Source: Clostridia bacterium
Lineage (GTDB): Bacteria; Bacillota; Clostridia; UMGS1840
Direction of reading: 5' to 3'
DNA length: 43,450 bases
Assembly (NCBI GenBank): GCA_017468465.1
Contig: JAFUIN010000005.1
Span: forward strand, 1 to 43,450
Below are positions 1-8,997 of this stretch, in pieces. A model generated the notes under the pieces. It worked only from the letters and a program-made list of their open reading frames with translations, was not told where the DNA came from and did no database searches. The position numbers and the translations under genes were made by a program. Each line of letters begins with the position of its first letter. The first letter of the stretch is position 1.

Positions 1-710
1 ATTACAACTGCAAAAATCGGAATACCGAGCCATTTATTGGTAAGAACAGCATCGATTTTATCCCCAAAGTTCTTATCTTTTGTGAGAACCTTACGGGTTT
101 CAACAGCTTTTACAATTTTATTCACGAATTCAAAACGTTTACGGTCAGCGGCTTCCACTGCATCTTTACTTGTAAGGTCAATGTTTCCCTGTGAATAAAC
201 TGCCTTTTGTGATGTTCCTGCCGCGCTTGCAGCAGCTTCAACAACTGCCTGCAAACCGTTTGAAGAAATTGAAACAGTTTCGATTACAGGGCACGCAAGC
301 TTTTCCGAAAGCTTTTCCACATCAATCTTTGTACCTTTCTTTTCGTTGATGTCGCTTTTGTTAAGAGCAACAACAACAGGTACGCCAAGCTCTAAAAGCT
401 GTGTTGTGAAGAAAAGAGAACGGCTAAGATTTGTAGCGTCCACGATATTGATAATAACATCGGGATTTTCTTTCTTCACATAGGAGCTTGTGATACTTTC
501 TTCAGATGTAAACGGTGACATCGAATAAGCACCGGGCAAGTCCACAGCGATAAGTTCTTCGGCTCCTTTGTAGTAAGCCTTTTTGATTGGGTGTTCTTTC
601 CTCTCAACGGTAACACCTGCCCAATTCCCCACTCTTTCGTTACAGCCTGTTATGGCATTATACATTGTGGTTTTTCCGGAATTCGGGTTCCCTGCCAATG
701 CAATTCTCAT
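1..710 (-). CDS. feoB: Ferrous iron transporter FeoB, N-terminal part (cut by window edge)
   Basis: FeoB is the inner-membrane Fe(II) importer with a cytosolic GTPase domain. Translation of the minus strand from the ATG at 708-710 gives an open frame to the window edge (about 236 codons). The GTPase motifs are in order: G1 GNPNSGKTT at residues 7-15, a GVTVE switch-I segment, G3 DLPG and G4 NKSD. The membrane part lies outside the window. An AGGAGG site about 8 nt upstream fixes the start. It follows feoA in the same direction, and a palindrome at 753-772 lies in the gap, so it is probably under the same iron-responsive control. Identity is very secure; the rest of the gene cannot be assessed. 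Confidence 0.97.
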   Translation of the reverse strand, partial: MRIALAGNPNSGKTTMYNAITGCNERVGNWAGVTVERKEHPIKKAYYKGAEELIAVDLPGAYSMSPFTSEESITSSYVKKENPDVIINIVDATNLSRSLFFTTQLLELGVPVVVALNKSDINEKKGTKIDVEKLSEKLACPVIETVSISSNGLQAVVEAAASAAGTSQKAVYSQGNIDLTSKDAVEAADRKRFEFVNKIVKAVETRKVLTKDKNFGDKIDAVLTNKWLGIPIFAVV

Positions 711-752
711 GATACATTCCTCCTGATACTTCATCCTTCAATGATTATATTT

Positions 753-772
753 CAGTTAGGCTTAGCTAACTG
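753..772. promoter_or_regulatory. Palindromic operator between feoA and feoB
   Basis: The arms CAGTTAG and CTAACTG are separated by 6 nt. The site shares its GTTAG...AGCTAAC core with the palindrome at 1072-1087 in front of feoA and resembles DtxR/IdeR/MntR-type boxes. A DtxR-family gene is adjacent. Binding by that regulator is inferred. Confidence 0.7.
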
Positions 773-803
773 TTCGTCAAAAAAATAAGTCGTATGGAAG
801 CTA

Positions 804-1019
804 TCATCCAACAATGATAGCCTCCGCCAACTGATTATCTATATTATATCTTCCGTCTTTAATTGAAACGGTACATCCACCTTTTCTGAATGCAATAACT
901 GTGATTGCTTCTCCTGAATAGCATCCAAGAGAGAACAAAAACGCATTGAGTTCTTCGTCATCGGTTTCTACTCTTTTAATAATATATTCCTGTCCCTCAG
1001 ACACTTCCAGTAAATTCAT
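804..1019 (-). CDS. feoA: Ferrous iron transport accessory protein FeoA
   Basis: This is a 71-residue single SH3-like FeoA domain, the cytosolic partner needed for FeoB function. The hydrophobic pattern and the central glycine region before a short C-terminal strand (DNQLAEAIIVG) fit the family, as does the length. I chose the ATG at 1017-1019 because an AGGTGAG ribosome site lies 4 nt before it; an in-frame GTG nine bases upstream overlaps that site. feoB follows 93 nt downstream with its own operator, so the two could be co-transcribed and partly separately controlled. Identity is secure from sequence pattern and context. Confidence 0.9.
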   Translation of the reverse strand: MNLLEVSEGQEYIIKRVETDDEELNAFLFSLGCYSGEAITVIAFRKGGCTVSIKDGRYNIDNQLAEAIIVG

Positions 1020-1071
1020 AAATCTCACCTATTCTTTTAGAAAAATCATCAGACAACCATCCGTTTCTTTG

Positions 1072-1087
1072 GTTAGCTTTAGCTAAC
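1072..1087. promoter_or_regulatory. Palindromic operator upstream of feoA
   Basis: GTTAGCT-TT-AGCTAAC is a perfect 7-bp inverted repeat. It starts about 11 nt downstream of the feoA -10 element at 1098-1103, a position where a bound repressor would block initiation. It matches the palindrome before feoB. The likely ligand is the DtxR-family protein encoded at 1253-1639. Confidence 0.75.
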
Positions 1088-1097
1088 TCCGAAATAG

Positions 1098-1126
1098 AGT
1101 TTAACATAACTAACCGAATTTGTCAA
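1098..1126 (-). promoter_or_regulatory. Sigma-A promoter of feoA(B)
   Basis: On the minus strand TTGACA (1121-1126) and TAAACT (1098-1103) are spaced by exactly 17 nt. The spacer holds another GTTAG half-site. The operator at 1072-1087 lies just downstream. Confidence 0.8.
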
Positions 1127-1183
1127 GTGAATTTTCCAAATTTTTTCAAAAATTTTTATGATATATTCCAGTTTTTCTGTGTA

Positions 1184-1212
1184 TTGACAAAAAAAACGTT
1201 TTATGATAAAAT
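1184..1212 (+). promoter_or_regulatory. Sigma-A promoter of the DtxR-family regulator gene
   Basis: TTGACA (1184-1189) and TAAAAT (1207-1212) are spaced by 17 nt and sit about 40 nt before the regulator start. No copy of the GTTAGCT palindrome lies in this promoter, so direct autoregulation is not evident. Confidence 0.75.
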
Positions 1213-1252
1213 AACTCCAAGGTCACTTGTAAAGATGCGAGGTAGCAGAATT

Positions 1253-1639
1253 ATGAATATTAAAGAATCCGCCCAGAATTATCTGGAAACCATTTTAATA
1301 TTACACAAAAAAAACGGCTCTGTGCGCAGTATTGACGTTGCCAATTATATGAATTATACCAAAGCAAGCATCTCGGTTGCCATGAAGCATCTTCGAGAAA
1401 GCGACTACATTGCGATAGCTGCCGACGGCAAAATCACCTTAACTCCAAGCGGCAGAGAAATTGCAGAAATGCTTTACGAACGGCATCAGGTGATTGCCGA
1501 CATTCTGATTGCTTTGGGCGTCAACGAAAAAACTGCCTACGAAGACAGCTGTAAAATTGAACACGATTTAAGTGAGGAAAGCTTTGAAAAAATTAAAGAA
1601 TGCCTTTATAAGCATCACACACAATTTAGAAAATCATAA
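1253..1639 (+). CDS. DtxR/MntR-family metal-dependent transcriptional regulator
   Basis: This 128-residue cytosolic repressor has an N-terminal winged helix (ESAQNYLETILIL, then SVRSIDVANYMNYTKASISV as the recognition region and a wing TLTPSGREIAE) and a short dimerisation/metal-binding half with the typical ERHQVI, DSCKIEHDLSEE pattern. It has no C-terminal SH3 domain, as in MntR-like proteins. The longer open frame starting at 1127 runs across the promoter, so I chose the ATG at 1253 with GAGGT 10 nt upstream. It is divergent from feoAB, whose operators match DtxR-type boxes, so it probably represses feoAB in the presence of Fe(II); Mn(II) cannot be excluded. Confidence 0.93.
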   Translation: MNIKESAQNYLETILILHKKNGSVRSIDVANYMNYTKASISVAMKHLRESDYIAIAADGKITLTPSGREIAEMLYERHQVIADILIALGVNEKTAYEDSCKIEHDLSEESFEKIKECLYKHHTQFRKS

Positions 1640-1640
1640 A

Positions 1641-1687
1641 AAATAAGCTGTTGCAAAATGAAATTCATTTTGCAGCAGCTTATTTTT
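1641..1687 (+). terminator. Intrinsic terminator after the regulator gene
   Basis: A long, nearly perfect stem runs from AAATAAGCTGTTGCAAAATG to its complement ending at 1685, followed by T-rich sequence. Its A-rich 5' side would also give a T-run on the opposite strand, so it may work in both directions. Confidence 0.85.
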
Positions 1688-1757
1688 AGTCTCTGTATTA
1701 GATAAGTATTGGTATGCATAAATGACCTTTTTATGAATACATAATAGAAAATGAGAG

Positions 1758-1789
1758 GGAGCAAGGTGTATTTCAACCTTGCTCCTTTT
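1758..1789. terminator. Hairpin between convergent genes
   Basis: GGAGCAAGGT (1758-1767) and ACCTTGCTCC (1776-1785) form a perfect 10-bp stem with an 8-nt loop, then TTTT. It lies 36 nt past the stop of the minus-strand gene at 1826 and may terminate either strand. Confidence 0.65.
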
Positions 1790-1825
1790 AGAATATATGT
1801 GCTGTTTAGTTCAACAAATTGGAAT

Positions 1826-2194
1826 TCACTTAATTTCTACATTCTCAATCTTGACCTTGAACATAATAAAATGTTCCATACCAACAGCACCAAACCTCTG
1901 CTGTAAGATAGGACATTCAACGAGCATTTGTTCTTTCAAATCCTTGTCATCACATTCTGTTGCAATGCCCGTTATTCTAATCCACTCTCTCGAATCGGGT
2001 TTCTTTGCAACAATTTGTATTTTATTATGTTCTCTCATTTGCTTATGAGCACTATTCATATCATTTGTAGAGAGATATAAATAATCACCAACTTCCATAA
2101 CTGCACCAAATGGTCTGCCTGCAGGATAATCACCGTTAATGGATAAAACAAAGAAAGAACCACACTCTTTCAAAAAATCATATGCTTTGCTCAT
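1826..2194 (-). CDS. Pyridoxamine 5'-phosphate oxidase superfamily protein (flavin-binding split barrel)
   Basis: This 122-residue cytosolic protein fits the small FMN-binding split-barrel family: an N-terminal helix (AYDFLKECGSFFVLSI), the GRPFGAV strand, LYLSTNDMNSAHKQM and a NKIQIVAKKP...EWIRITGIA strand pair. Substrate is unknown. Family members reduce or oxidise small molecules with flavin, and some are only flavin-binding regulators. A strong AAGGAG site lies upstream. It is a single gene between two hairpins and a promoter at 2277-2305. Assignment to the superfamily is good; the specific activity is not assignable. Confidence 0.82.
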   Translation of the reverse strand: MSKAYDFLKECGSFFVLSINGDYPAGRPFGAVMEVGDYLYLSTNDMNSAHKQMREHNKIQIVAKKPDSREWIRITGIATECDDKDLKEQMLVECPILQQRFGAVGMEHFIMFKVKIENVEIK

Positions 2195-2276
2195 ACCAAA
2201 AACTCCTTTTTCAAATTCTTATTTGTCGAACCCTTTCTATCTATATAGATTGTAAAAAGTTTCAATATCTAACTAT

Positions 2277-2305
2277 ATTGTAGCATTTTTTTGCCTATTT
2301 GTCAT
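2277..2305 (-). promoter_or_regulatory. Promoter of the split-barrel flavoprotein gene
   Basis: ATGACA (2300-2305) and TACAAT (2277-2282) on the minus strand are spaced by 17 nt, leaving a leader of roughly 75 nt before the start at 2194. Confidence 0.6.
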
Positions 2306-2378
2306 CTATTTACGCATAATTATCTTAAAAAATGTATATTTTTTGTTCACCAATACTCATGTAGGACAGAGACTATTT

Positions 2379-2624
2379 TTATTCTGCAATCTGACGATAC
2401 ATCAATGCCGCATCGTCTTTTTTGACAACTTCTTTTACCTCCAGCACTTCTACCGTAACGGTTTTGATGCCAAACTGCAAGCTTAAAATGTCGCCTACCT
2501 TCACCTCGGAGGAGGGCTTTGCCACCTTGCCGTTAATCGTCACTTTTCCACCCTCGCAGGCTTCCTGTGCAACAGTGCGGCGCTTGATAATGCGGGAGAC
2601 TTTCAAATATTTATCAATTCTCAT
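2379..2624 (-). CDS. rqcP: S4-domain RNA-binding protein RqcP (YabO type)
   Basis: The 81-residue protein begins MRIDKYLKVSRIIKRRTVAQ, the typical S4 alpha-L motif, followed by GGKVTINGKVAKPSSEVKVGD. In Bacillus subtilis RqcP acts with RqcH in alanine tailing of stalled nascent chains on the 50S subunit (established knowledge). It is the last gene of the folD string, with 13 nt between the folD stop and its start and an AGAGGA ribosome site. The related heat-shock protein Hsp15 has the same fold; length and clostridial context favour RqcP. Confidence 0.9.
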   Translation of the reverse strand: MRIDKYLKVSRIIKRRTVAQEACEGGKVTINGKVAKPSSEVKVGDILSLQFGIKTVTVEVLEVKEVVKKDDAALMYRQIAE

Positions 2625-2637
2625 ACTATATCCTCTT

Positions 2638-3489
2638 TTATTTTTTCAATCCGTTCTGACAAATTGCGGCAGTCACCGTGTTTTTCATCAGCATCGCAAT
2701 GGTCATGGGACCCACACCGCCGGGAACAGGAGTAATGGCGGATGCCACTTTGGATACAGCTTCAAAATCCACATCGCCGCATAAAGTTTTATCTGCCAGA
2801 CGATTGATGCCCACATCAATAACCACAGCACCCTCTTTTACCATATCTGCGGTAACAAAATGGGGCTTACCGATTGCTGCAACCAGAATATCGGCACGTT
2901 TGGTCACTTCTTTTAGGTTTTGTGTACGGGAATGGCAGATGGTAACCGTTCCATTCTGATGAAGAAGCAGCATTGCCTGCGGTTTTCCCACAATGTTGCT
3001 TCTGCCTAAAACCACACATTCTTTTCCGCTGACATCAATGCCGCTTTCTTTGATAAGCTCCATCACTCCGGCAGGCGTGCAAGGCAGAAAATCATAATTT
3101 CCAATCATAATTTTGCCCACATTCTGCGGATGAAATGCGTCCACATCTTTTGCGGGGTCTATGGTATTGATGACTCTTTCTTCGTTGATATGTTTCGGTA
3201 AGGGCAACTGGACCAAAATGCCGTTGACCTTTTCATCTTGATTCAGTTTTTCAATTAAAGAAAGCAGTTCTTCTTCGGTGGTATCTTCAGGCAAGGCAAA
3301 TTCCTGAGAAACAATCCCCAGCGCTTCGCAGGCTTTCCTTTTGGAATTTACATAAACACGGGATGCCGGGTCATCGCCCACGATGATTACCGTAAGCCCC
3401 ACGCTTACCCCCTGATTTTTGAGATTTTCCACTTCTTCCCTGAGGGCGTCCTTGATTCTTTGTGATACCAGTTTTCCGTCTAAAATCAT
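2638..3489 (-). CDS. folD: Bifunctional methylenetetrahydrofolate dehydrogenase / methenyltetrahydrofolate cyclohydrolase FolD
   Basis: FolD interconverts 5,10-methylene-, 5,10-methenyl- and 10-formyl-tetrahydrofolate in cytosolic one-carbon metabolism. At 283 residues it has the usual length. Visible signatures are [14 protein letters not shown] with the catalytic Lys at about residue 50, [23 protein letters not shown], the NADP-binding [15 protein letters not shown] and a C-terminal [14 protein letters not shown]. An AAAAAGGAG site 8 nt before the ATG supports the start at 3489. The upstream YgiQ-like frame does not stop until 3371, so the first 119 nt are read in two frames. metK and other one-carbon genes are nearby but not adjacent. 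Confidence 0.98.
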   Translation of the reverse strand: MILDGKLVSQRIKDALREEVENLKNQGVSVGLTVIIVGDDPASRVYVNSKRKACEALGIVSQEFALPEDTTEEELLSLIEKLNQDEKVNGILVQLPLPKHINEERVINTIDPAKDVDAFHPQNVGKIMIGNYDFLPCTPAGVMELIKESGIDVSGKECVVLGRSNIVGKPQAMLLLHQNGTVTICHSRTQNLKEVTKRADILVAAIGKPHFVTADMVKEGAVVIDVGINRLADKTLCGDVDFEAVSKVASAITPVPGGVGPMTIAMLMKNTVTAAICQNGLKK

Positions 3490-5290
3490 TGTTTGGTTTC
3501 TCCTTTTTAGTCTGTTTATGGTAAGGCAGCAGCACTGCTGTCAAATGCTGCATTCCTGCCTGCTCCAAGGCTTTTTTAACCAGGTCACGGTTTTCTGCCT
3601 TATAGGTCTGAAGCAGCGCTCGTTGCATGGTTTTTTCCTGATAAGTTTTTGCTACATACACTTTTTTTCCGGTAAAGGGATCCAGCTCGGTGTAATACAT
3701 AGCGGTGGAAACAGTTCCCGGTGTGGGATAAAAGTCCTGCACCTGCTCAGGCACCATTTTATGTTTTCGCAAAAACAATGCCAGCTCGATGGCGTCCTTG
3801 ACATCACAGCCCGGATGAGAGGACATGAGATAGGGCACAAGATACTGCTCTTTTCCGACCTTTTTGGTTAAGATGTAGAACTTTTTCATAAACCCTTCAA
3901 ACACTTCAATGTTGGGTTTTCCCATATAGTGAAGGACACGATTGGAGGAATGCTCCGGCGCCACCTTTAACTGTCCCGAAACGTGATGCTCTACCAGTTC
4001 TTTGAAAAAGGTGTCGTTTTTATCCGCCATTAAGTAATCAAACCGGATGCCAGAACGAACAAACACTTTTTTCACTTTTGGAAGGCTCCGAAGCTTTCTT
4101 AAAAGCTCCAAATATTCCCGATGGTCTGCTTTTAGGTTTTTACAGGGTGTGGGAAACAGGCATTGCTTATTCTTGCAGGCTCCCACCTTCAGCTGATTGT
4201 CGCAAGCGGGAAACCGAAAGTTTGCAGTAGGCCCACCCACATCGTGAATGTACCCTTTGAAATCCGGCTCTGCCACAATTTTTTTGGCTTCCTCCAAAAT
4301 AGATGCTTCGCTTCTGGAGGTGACAATTCTGCCCTGATGAAAGGCAAGAGAACAGAAATTGCAGCCACCAAAGCATCCACGTTCGGAGATAATGGAAAAC
4401 TTCACCTCGCTGATAGCGGGAACGCCTCCCTCTGTTTCATACATGGGGTGATAGGTTCTCATATAAGGCAAACTGTATACGTCGTCTAATTCCCGACGGG
4501 AAAGGGGTCTCATGGGTGGATTTTGCACAACATAGCGGTCAATATGATGCTGAATAAGCGTCTTTCCAAGGTATGGATTTTGTTCGCCAAAGCTTTCTTT
4601 GGTAAATTTTGCATAAAGCTTTTTATCTTCCCGCACCTCTTCAAAGCTGTTTAAGATCAGGGCATTCGGAATGTGGTCAATCACTTTGGTCTGATAAACA
4701 ATGCCGGGCAGTTCTTTGATTTTTTCGGGAGTGCCGTCTCTTAGAAAACGGGCAACCTCTCGGATGGTAAGTTCCCCCATCCCGAAAATCAGGTAGTCTG
4801 CCTTTGCATCCACCAAAACACTGCGACGAACCTTATCACTCCAATAGTCATAATGTGCCAGACGGCGCAGCGATGCCTCCAGTCCACCAATTACCACGGG
4901 AATTTGTCCATATGCTTCCCGAATGCGATTGGTATATACAATTACAGCTCTGTCGGGACGCTTTCCCATCACACCGCCGGGAGAAAAAGCGTCGGTGCTT
5001 CTTTTTTTCTTATTAACTGTATAATGATTCACCATGGAATCCAAATTGCCGCTATTGACCAAAAAACCAAGCTTTGGTTTTCCAAACCGCATAAAATCGT
5101 TTTTGGATTGATAGTCGGGCTGAGAAAGAATTGCCACACGGTAGCCCTCTTTTTGCAGCACACGGGAAATAATTGCGGTGCCAAAGGAGGGGTGGTCCAC
5201 ATAAGCATCTCCCGTTACCAGAACAAAGTCTACTTCCCCTTGGTAACGGCTGTTTACTTCTTCCATGGTTACAGGTAAAAACTGATTCAT
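3371..5290 (-). CDS. YgiQ-family radical SAM protein
   Basis: This 639-residue protein belongs to the YgiQ radical SAM family: an N-terminal UPF0313-like domain, then [20 protein letters not shown] with the CxxxCxxC [4Fe-4S] cluster, a Cys-rich [12 protein letters not shown] stretch and the C-terminal [14 protein letters not shown] segment. The substrate is unknown. The start at 5290 has AAGGAA upstream, overlapping the stop of the DUF4364 gene. The last about 40 residues are a Lys/Arg/Gly-rich tail encoded out of frame inside folD, a 119-nt overlap. Such basic tails are common in the family, so the overlap may be genuine rather than an assembly frameshift. Confidence 0.95.
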   Translation of the reverse strand: MNQFLPVTMEEVNSRYQGEVDFVLVTGDAYVDHPSFGTAIISRVLQKEGYRVAILSQPDYQSKNDFMRFGKPKLGFLVNSGNLDSMVNHYTVNKKKRSTDAFSPGGVMGKRPDRAVIVYTNRIREAYGQIPVVIGGLEASLRRLAHYDYWSDKVRRSVLVDAKADYLIFGMGELTIREVARFLRDGTPEKIKELPGIVYQTKVIDHIPNALILNSFEEVREDKKLYAKFTKESFGEQNPYLGKTLIQHHIDRYVVQNPPMRPLSRRELDDVYSLPYMRTYHPMYETEGGVPAISEVKFSIISERGCFGGCNFCSLAFHQGRIVTSRSEASILEEAKKIVAEPDFKGYIHDVGGPTANFRFPACDNQLKVGACKNKQCLFPTPCKNLKADHREYLELLRKLRSLPKVKKVFVRSGIRFDYLMADKNDTFFKELVEHHVSGQLKVAPEHSSNRVLHYMGKPNIEVFEGFMKKFYILTKKVGKEQYLVPYLMSSHPGCDVKDAIELALFLRKHKMVPEQVQDFYPTPGTVSTAMYYTELDPFTGKKVYVAKTYQEKTMQRALLQTYKAENRDLVKKALEQAGMQHLTAVLLPYHKQTKKEKPNNDFRRKTGITKNQGRPQGRSGKSQKSGGKRGAYGNHRGR

Positions 5291-5293
5291 ACT

Positions 5294-5842
5294 CTATTCC
5301 TTCGGTTCTGAAAACAACTTCATAATTTCCTGATTGGTCTGTTGATAGATTTCTTCAATGTGCTCCTGAAAAAACTGACACACGCGGATGGCATGTTCCC
5401 GACTGGGCACCAGCACATTGATGGAAAACTGTTCCTGATCGTTTTCCAAAATTTTAATTCCCGCCAGGAATTCTCCGCCCTCAGGCGTAAAATCTGCAAT
5501 TACTGCAGTTTTTGGCTGTCGACTTTTTTTCTTTTCCAGAATGGCATTGTCTAATTTTTTGCGGATTAAAAGAGGAATTTTTGTCTGAAAAAAGCCTGCT
5601 GCCTCCTTACCCTCATCGGTCAGCTCATAATAATGCTTCCCATTATCCATAAACATACGAAGCTGCTCCATTTTTACCAGCTCGTAGATGTTATACTGCA
5701 ATGTAAAATAATCTACCTCCTGCCCCTCCATAATCAGCTTGGTCAGCTCCGGATTGGTCAGAGATTCGCCATATTCTCCGGCAACATACAAAATAATGAG
5801 CCGCAAAATAAAATCATCTTGCAATATTTTTTCAAAAGGCAT
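5294..5842 (-). CDS. DUF4364 family protein
   Basis: The 182-residue protein starts MPFEKILQDDFILRLIILYV, continues with a winged-helix-like segment (LTNPELTKLIMEGQEVDYFTLQYNIYELVKM, then YYELTDEGKEAAGFF) and ends in an alpha/beta half. This is the arrangement of DUF4364, a clostridial family with a predicted N-terminal winged helix and no established role. I chose the ATG at 5840-5842, which has AGGAGGAAGAAAC in front; the longer frame to 5911 would overlap the preceding ABC-F gene. It lies between the ABC-F gene and ygiQ with short gaps, suggesting one transcript. Confidence 0.87.
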   Translation of the reverse strand: MPFEKILQDDFILRLIILYVAGEYGESLTNPELTKLIMEGQEVDYFTLQYNIYELVKMEQLRMFMDNGKHYYELTDEGKEAAGFFQTKIPLLIRKKLDNAILEKKKSRQPKTAVIADFTPEGGEFLAGIKILENDQEQFSINVLVPSREHAIRVCQFFQEHIEEIYQQTNQEIMKLFSEPKE

Positions 5843-5876
5843 TGTTTCTTCCTCCTTTTTTCGTCTCAAAATTGAG

Positions 5877-7742
5877 TTATTCTTCTTGTGAAAGTGTCTC
5901 CCAGGTTTCATAAAGAGCGGTTAATTTTGCCTCCAGCTCTTCTAACAAATCGCATTTTTCTTTTAAGATGGTAAAATCGGATGCAATTTCAGGAGAGGCA
6001 ATCTCTGCCTGGAGTGTTGCGATTTCGTTTTCTGTTTTTTCAATTTCTTCTTCGGTTTTTCGGATGTCGTTTTTCCGCTTTGTCTGTGCGGCACGGTCTT
6101 TTTTGGAACGGTAAAAATCGTTTGCTTTTTCCGTTTTTTTCGGCGCCGTGTCGGAAAGCGTTTCTTTATGCTTTTCTAAATAATAGTCATATTTTCCGTC
6201 ATACACCACCATACCGTCAGGCGTCATTTCCACAATTTTTGTGGGAACTTTATTCAAAAGATAACGGTCGTGAGACACCATAATGACGGTGCCTTCATAA
6301 TCGTCGAGGGCTTTATCCAACACTTCTTTCGATGGTAAATCCAGATGGTTGGTAGGTTCGTCTAAAATAAGCACATTGCCCTCTTCCAGCATCATAATGG
6401 CAAATTTCAGCTTCGCCTTTTCGCCGCCGGAAAGCACCTCAACCTTTTTATAAACATCTTCTCCTGTTAAGCGAAGACTGCCCAGAATCCGTCGCAGCTC
6501 CTGTTCATATACTGTGGGAAAACGGTCCCATAATTCGTTGAGTGCCGTTTTTTCGGGATGAAGATTCCACGTTTCCTGCTCAAAATATGATTTTTTGACA
6601 CCGCCACCCCAGGAAACATTTCCCCTTTCATAAGGAAAGATGCCTAAAATAGCCTTCAAAAAGCTTGTTTTTCCGACGCCGTTGGCGCCCACGATGGCAA
6701 TTTTGTCGTTTTTGCGAACGTGTAAATTGACGTCCGGATTCAAAACGGTATCCTTCACCTTCAATTCCAAATTGGAAACCGAAAGCACGTCTTTGACCGG
6801 CTCGGTTTTGAAGGAAAAGTTCAAATGAATGGTTTTTAAGTAATCGGAAGGCTTTTCCATCACTTCCATGGTATCTAAAATGTGCTGCCGGCTTTTTGCA
6901 CTTTTTGCTGTGGATGCCCGCACCTGATTACGCGCCACATAATCTTTTAAGGATGCAATTTCTGCCTGCTGTTTTTCATATTCTTTTTCCAGATATTCCA
7001 ACTGTTGCGCCTTCAATACCACAAATTTAGAATAGTTTCCTTTATATCTGGTTAATTTTCCTTTATAAATTTCACAGATATCGGTGACACAGCGATCCAA
7101 AAAATAACGGTCATGAGACACCAGAACCAGAGCGCCTTTATAACCTGTAAGATATTCCTCCAGCCATTCCAGCGTCTTAAAATCCAGATGGTTGGTGGGC
7201 TCGTCCAAAATCAGCAAATCGGGCTCGGAAAGCAGCAGCTTTGCGAGCGCAAGCCTTGTTTTTTCTCCACCGGAAAGGCGGTCAACCGGGGTAGATAAGT
7301 CTCGCCCCATAAACCCCATTCCGTTTAAGACCGTATTGATTTTTACATCAATATGATATCCGTCTTTTTGTTCAAATATGGTTTGAAGCCTTGCATATTC
7401 TTTTTCATTTTCGGGGGAATCAGAGATTTTATGATACAAATCTTCTAATTTTTTCCCCATGGCAATCAAATCGGAAAACACGCTTCGCATTTCTTCCAGG
7501 ATAGAATTTCCCGAAGAAAGCCCGGCATTCTGATGAAGGTATCCAACAGATTTTTTGGAAAAAACCACTTCTCCTTCGGTGGCATCCAGCTCCCCGGTGA
7601 GTAAATTGAGCAGCGTGGATTTCCCCGCTCCGTTGGCACCTATCAGCCCGATTCGGTCTCGGTCTTCAATTTTCAGTGAAATATCGGTGAGAACTACTTC
7701 GGCTCCGAAGAACTTCGACACCCCTTCTAATGCTACAATCAT
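5877..7742 (-). CDS. ABC-F family ATPase (ribosome-associated, YdiF-like)
   Basis: The 621-residue protein has two ABC cassettes and no membrane segments, the ABC-F plan of translation factors that act at the ribosomal E site. Cassette 1 has Walker A GANGAGKST (35-43), signature LSGGE (156-160) and Walker B ILDEPTNHLD (178-187). A charged linker (about 245-300) follows, and cassette 2 has Walker A GANGVGKTS (352-360), LSGGEKAKLKF and ILDEPTNHLD. The C-terminal 80 residues are a Lys/Glu-rich coiled coil, as in YdiF/Uup. Whether it gives antibiotic resistance cannot be told from sequence; a housekeeping role is more likely beside metK and DUF4364. AAGGAA lies before the start. Confidence 0.95.
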   Translation of the reverse strand: MIVALEGVSKFFGAEVVLTDISLKIEDRDRIGLIGANGAGKSTLLNLLTGELDATEGEVVFSKKSVGYLHQNAGLSSGNSILEEMRSVFSDLIAMGKKLEDLYHKISDSPENEKEYARLQTIFEQKDGYHIDVKINTVLNGMGFMGRDLSTPVDRLSGGEKTRLALAKLLLSEPDLLILDEPTNHLDFKTLEWLEEYLTGYKGALVLVSHDRYFLDRCVTDICEIYKGKLTRYKGNYSKFVVLKAQQLEYLEKEYEKQQAEIASLKDYVARNQVRASTAKSAKSRQHILDTMEVMEKPSDYLKTIHLNFSFKTEPVKDVLSVSNLELKVKDTVLNPDVNLHVRKNDKIAIVGANGVGKTSFLKAILGIFPYERGNVSWGGGVKKSYFEQETWNLHPEKTALNELWDRFPTVYEQELRRILGSLRLTGEDVYKKVEVLSGGEKAKLKFAIMMLEEGNVLILDEPTNHLDLPSKEVLDKALDDYEGTVIMVSHDRYLLNKVPTKIVEMTPDGMVVYDGKYDYYLEKHKETLSDTAPKKTEKANDFYRSKKDRAAQTKRKNDIRKTEEEIEKTENEIATLQAEIASPEIASDFTILKEKCDLLEELEAKLTALYETWETLSQEE

Positions 7743-7759
7743 ATCGTTTCCTTATGCTT

Positions 7760-7797
7760 AAAACAGCCATAAGAGCATTTGTTCTCTATGGCTGTTT
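7760..7797 (-). terminator. Hairpin between metK and the ABC-F gene
   Basis: AAAACAGCCATA (7760-7771) and TATGGCTGTTTT (7786-7797) pair almost perfectly, with further AGAG/CTCT pairing. On the minus strand the stem ends in TTTT, so it could attenuate readthrough from metK. Confidence 0.65.
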
Positions 7798-7805
7798 TCT
7801 CTCTA

Positions 7806-8966
7806 TTATCTGTTGGAAAGTGCCTGTTTTAATGCTTCTACTTTATCGGTTTTTTCCCACAATACGCCCAAATCTTCTCTGCCCATATGTCCGTATGCGG
7901 CAAGCTGTCTGTAAATGGGTTTTCTTAAATCCAATGCTTCAATAATGGCTGCAGGACGAAGGTCAAACACTTCGTTTACAATGTCGGCAATGATTTCATC
8001 CGAAACAACCCCTGTACCGAAGGTGTCCACCATAACAGAAACGGGTTTTGCAACTCCAATGGCATAAGCAAGCTGAATTTCACAGCGTTTTGCAAGCTTG
8101 GCTGCCACAATGTTTTTGGCAACCCAGCGGGAAGCGTATGCCGCACTTCTATCAACTTTTGTGGGGTCTTTTCCGGAGAAGGCTCCGCCGCCGTGACGGG
8201 CGTATCCGCCATAAGTATCCACAATGATTTTTCTGCCGGTTAAGCCGGAATCACCCTGAGGTCCGCCCACAACAAAACGTCCGGTGGGGTTTACAAAAAT
8301 CTTGGTGTTTTCATCCATCATAGAAGCGTCGATGATGGGAGCAATCACATATTGTTTCATATCTTCACGGATGGTGGAAAGCTCTACTTCGGCAGAATGC
8401 TGGGTAGAAATGACAATGATATCAATCCGTTTGGGAATGTCGTTTTCATATTCCACAGTTACCTGCGTTTTTCCGTCGGGACGAAGATAAGAAAGGGTGC
8501 CGTCTTTTCGCACATCGGTGAGTTTTTTTGCCAGGCGATGTGCCAAAGAAATGGGAAGCGGCATCAGCTCGGGAGTTTCGTCGCAGGCGTAGCCGAACAT
8601 CATGCCCTGGTCCCCTGCACCGGTAGATTTGTCGTCGCCGGATACATCAACCCCTTGTGCAATATCGGGTGACTGTTCATCAATGGAAGTGATGACAGCA
8701 CAGGTGGTGCCGTCAAAGCCGTATTTTGCACGGTCATACCCGATGTCCAAAACCACTTCTCTTGCAATTTTGGGAATGTCCACATAGCCTGTGGTGGTAA
8801 TTTCGCCCATCACCGAAACCATCCCGGTGGTACAGGTGGTTTCACAGGCAACACGTGCCGAAGCATCCTGTGCTAAAATCGCATCTAAAATCGCATCGGA
8901 AATCTGGTCACAGATTTTATCCGGATGTCCTTCTGTTACAGATTCCGAAGTAAATAATTTTCTCAT
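7806..8966 (-). CDS. metK: S-adenosylmethionine synthase MetK
   Basis: MetK makes S-adenosylmethionine from methionine and ATP in the cytosol. The 386-residue sequence has the usual length and hallmarks: [17 protein letters not shown] near the N-terminus, [16 protein letters not shown] in the middle and [19 protein letters not shown] with the phosphate-binding lysines. AAAAGGAG lies before the ATG. Only 31 nt separate it from the upstream DUF486 gene, so there is no room for a SAM riboswitch here. It probably shares the transcript coming from mreB-mnmG-walRK-hslO, ending at the hairpin at 7760-7797. Confidence 0.98.
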   Translation of the reverse strand: MRKLFTSESVTEGHPDKICDQISDAILDAILAQDASARVACETTCTTGMVSVMGEITTTGYVDIPKIAREVVLDIGYDRAKYGFDGTTCAVITSIDEQSPDIAQGVDVSGDDKSTGAGDQGMMFGYACDETPELMPLPISLAHRLAKKLTDVRKDGTLSYLRPDGKTQVTVEYENDIPKRIDIIVISTQHSAEVELSTIREDMKQYVIAPIIDASMMDENTKIFVNPTGRFVVGGPQGDSGLTGRKIIVDTYGGYARHGGGAFSGKDPTKVDRSAAYASRWVAKNIVAAKLAKRCEIQLAYAIGVAKPVSVMVDTFGTGVVSDEIIADIVNEVFDLRPAAIIEALDLRKPIYRQLAAYGHMGREDLGVLWEKTDKVEALKQALSNR

Positions 8967-8997
8967 AATTCAAATCTCCTTTTCCCATGGCAAACTT

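Noticed and set aside
1127-1252. Longer N-terminus for the DtxR-family protein
   Set aside because: The extra codons cover the promoter at 1184-1212 and lack family similarity; the ATG at 1253 has a ribosome site.
8967-8997. SAM riboswitch before metK
   Set aside because: Only 31 nt separate the upstream stop and the metK start, too short for a SAM aptamer.
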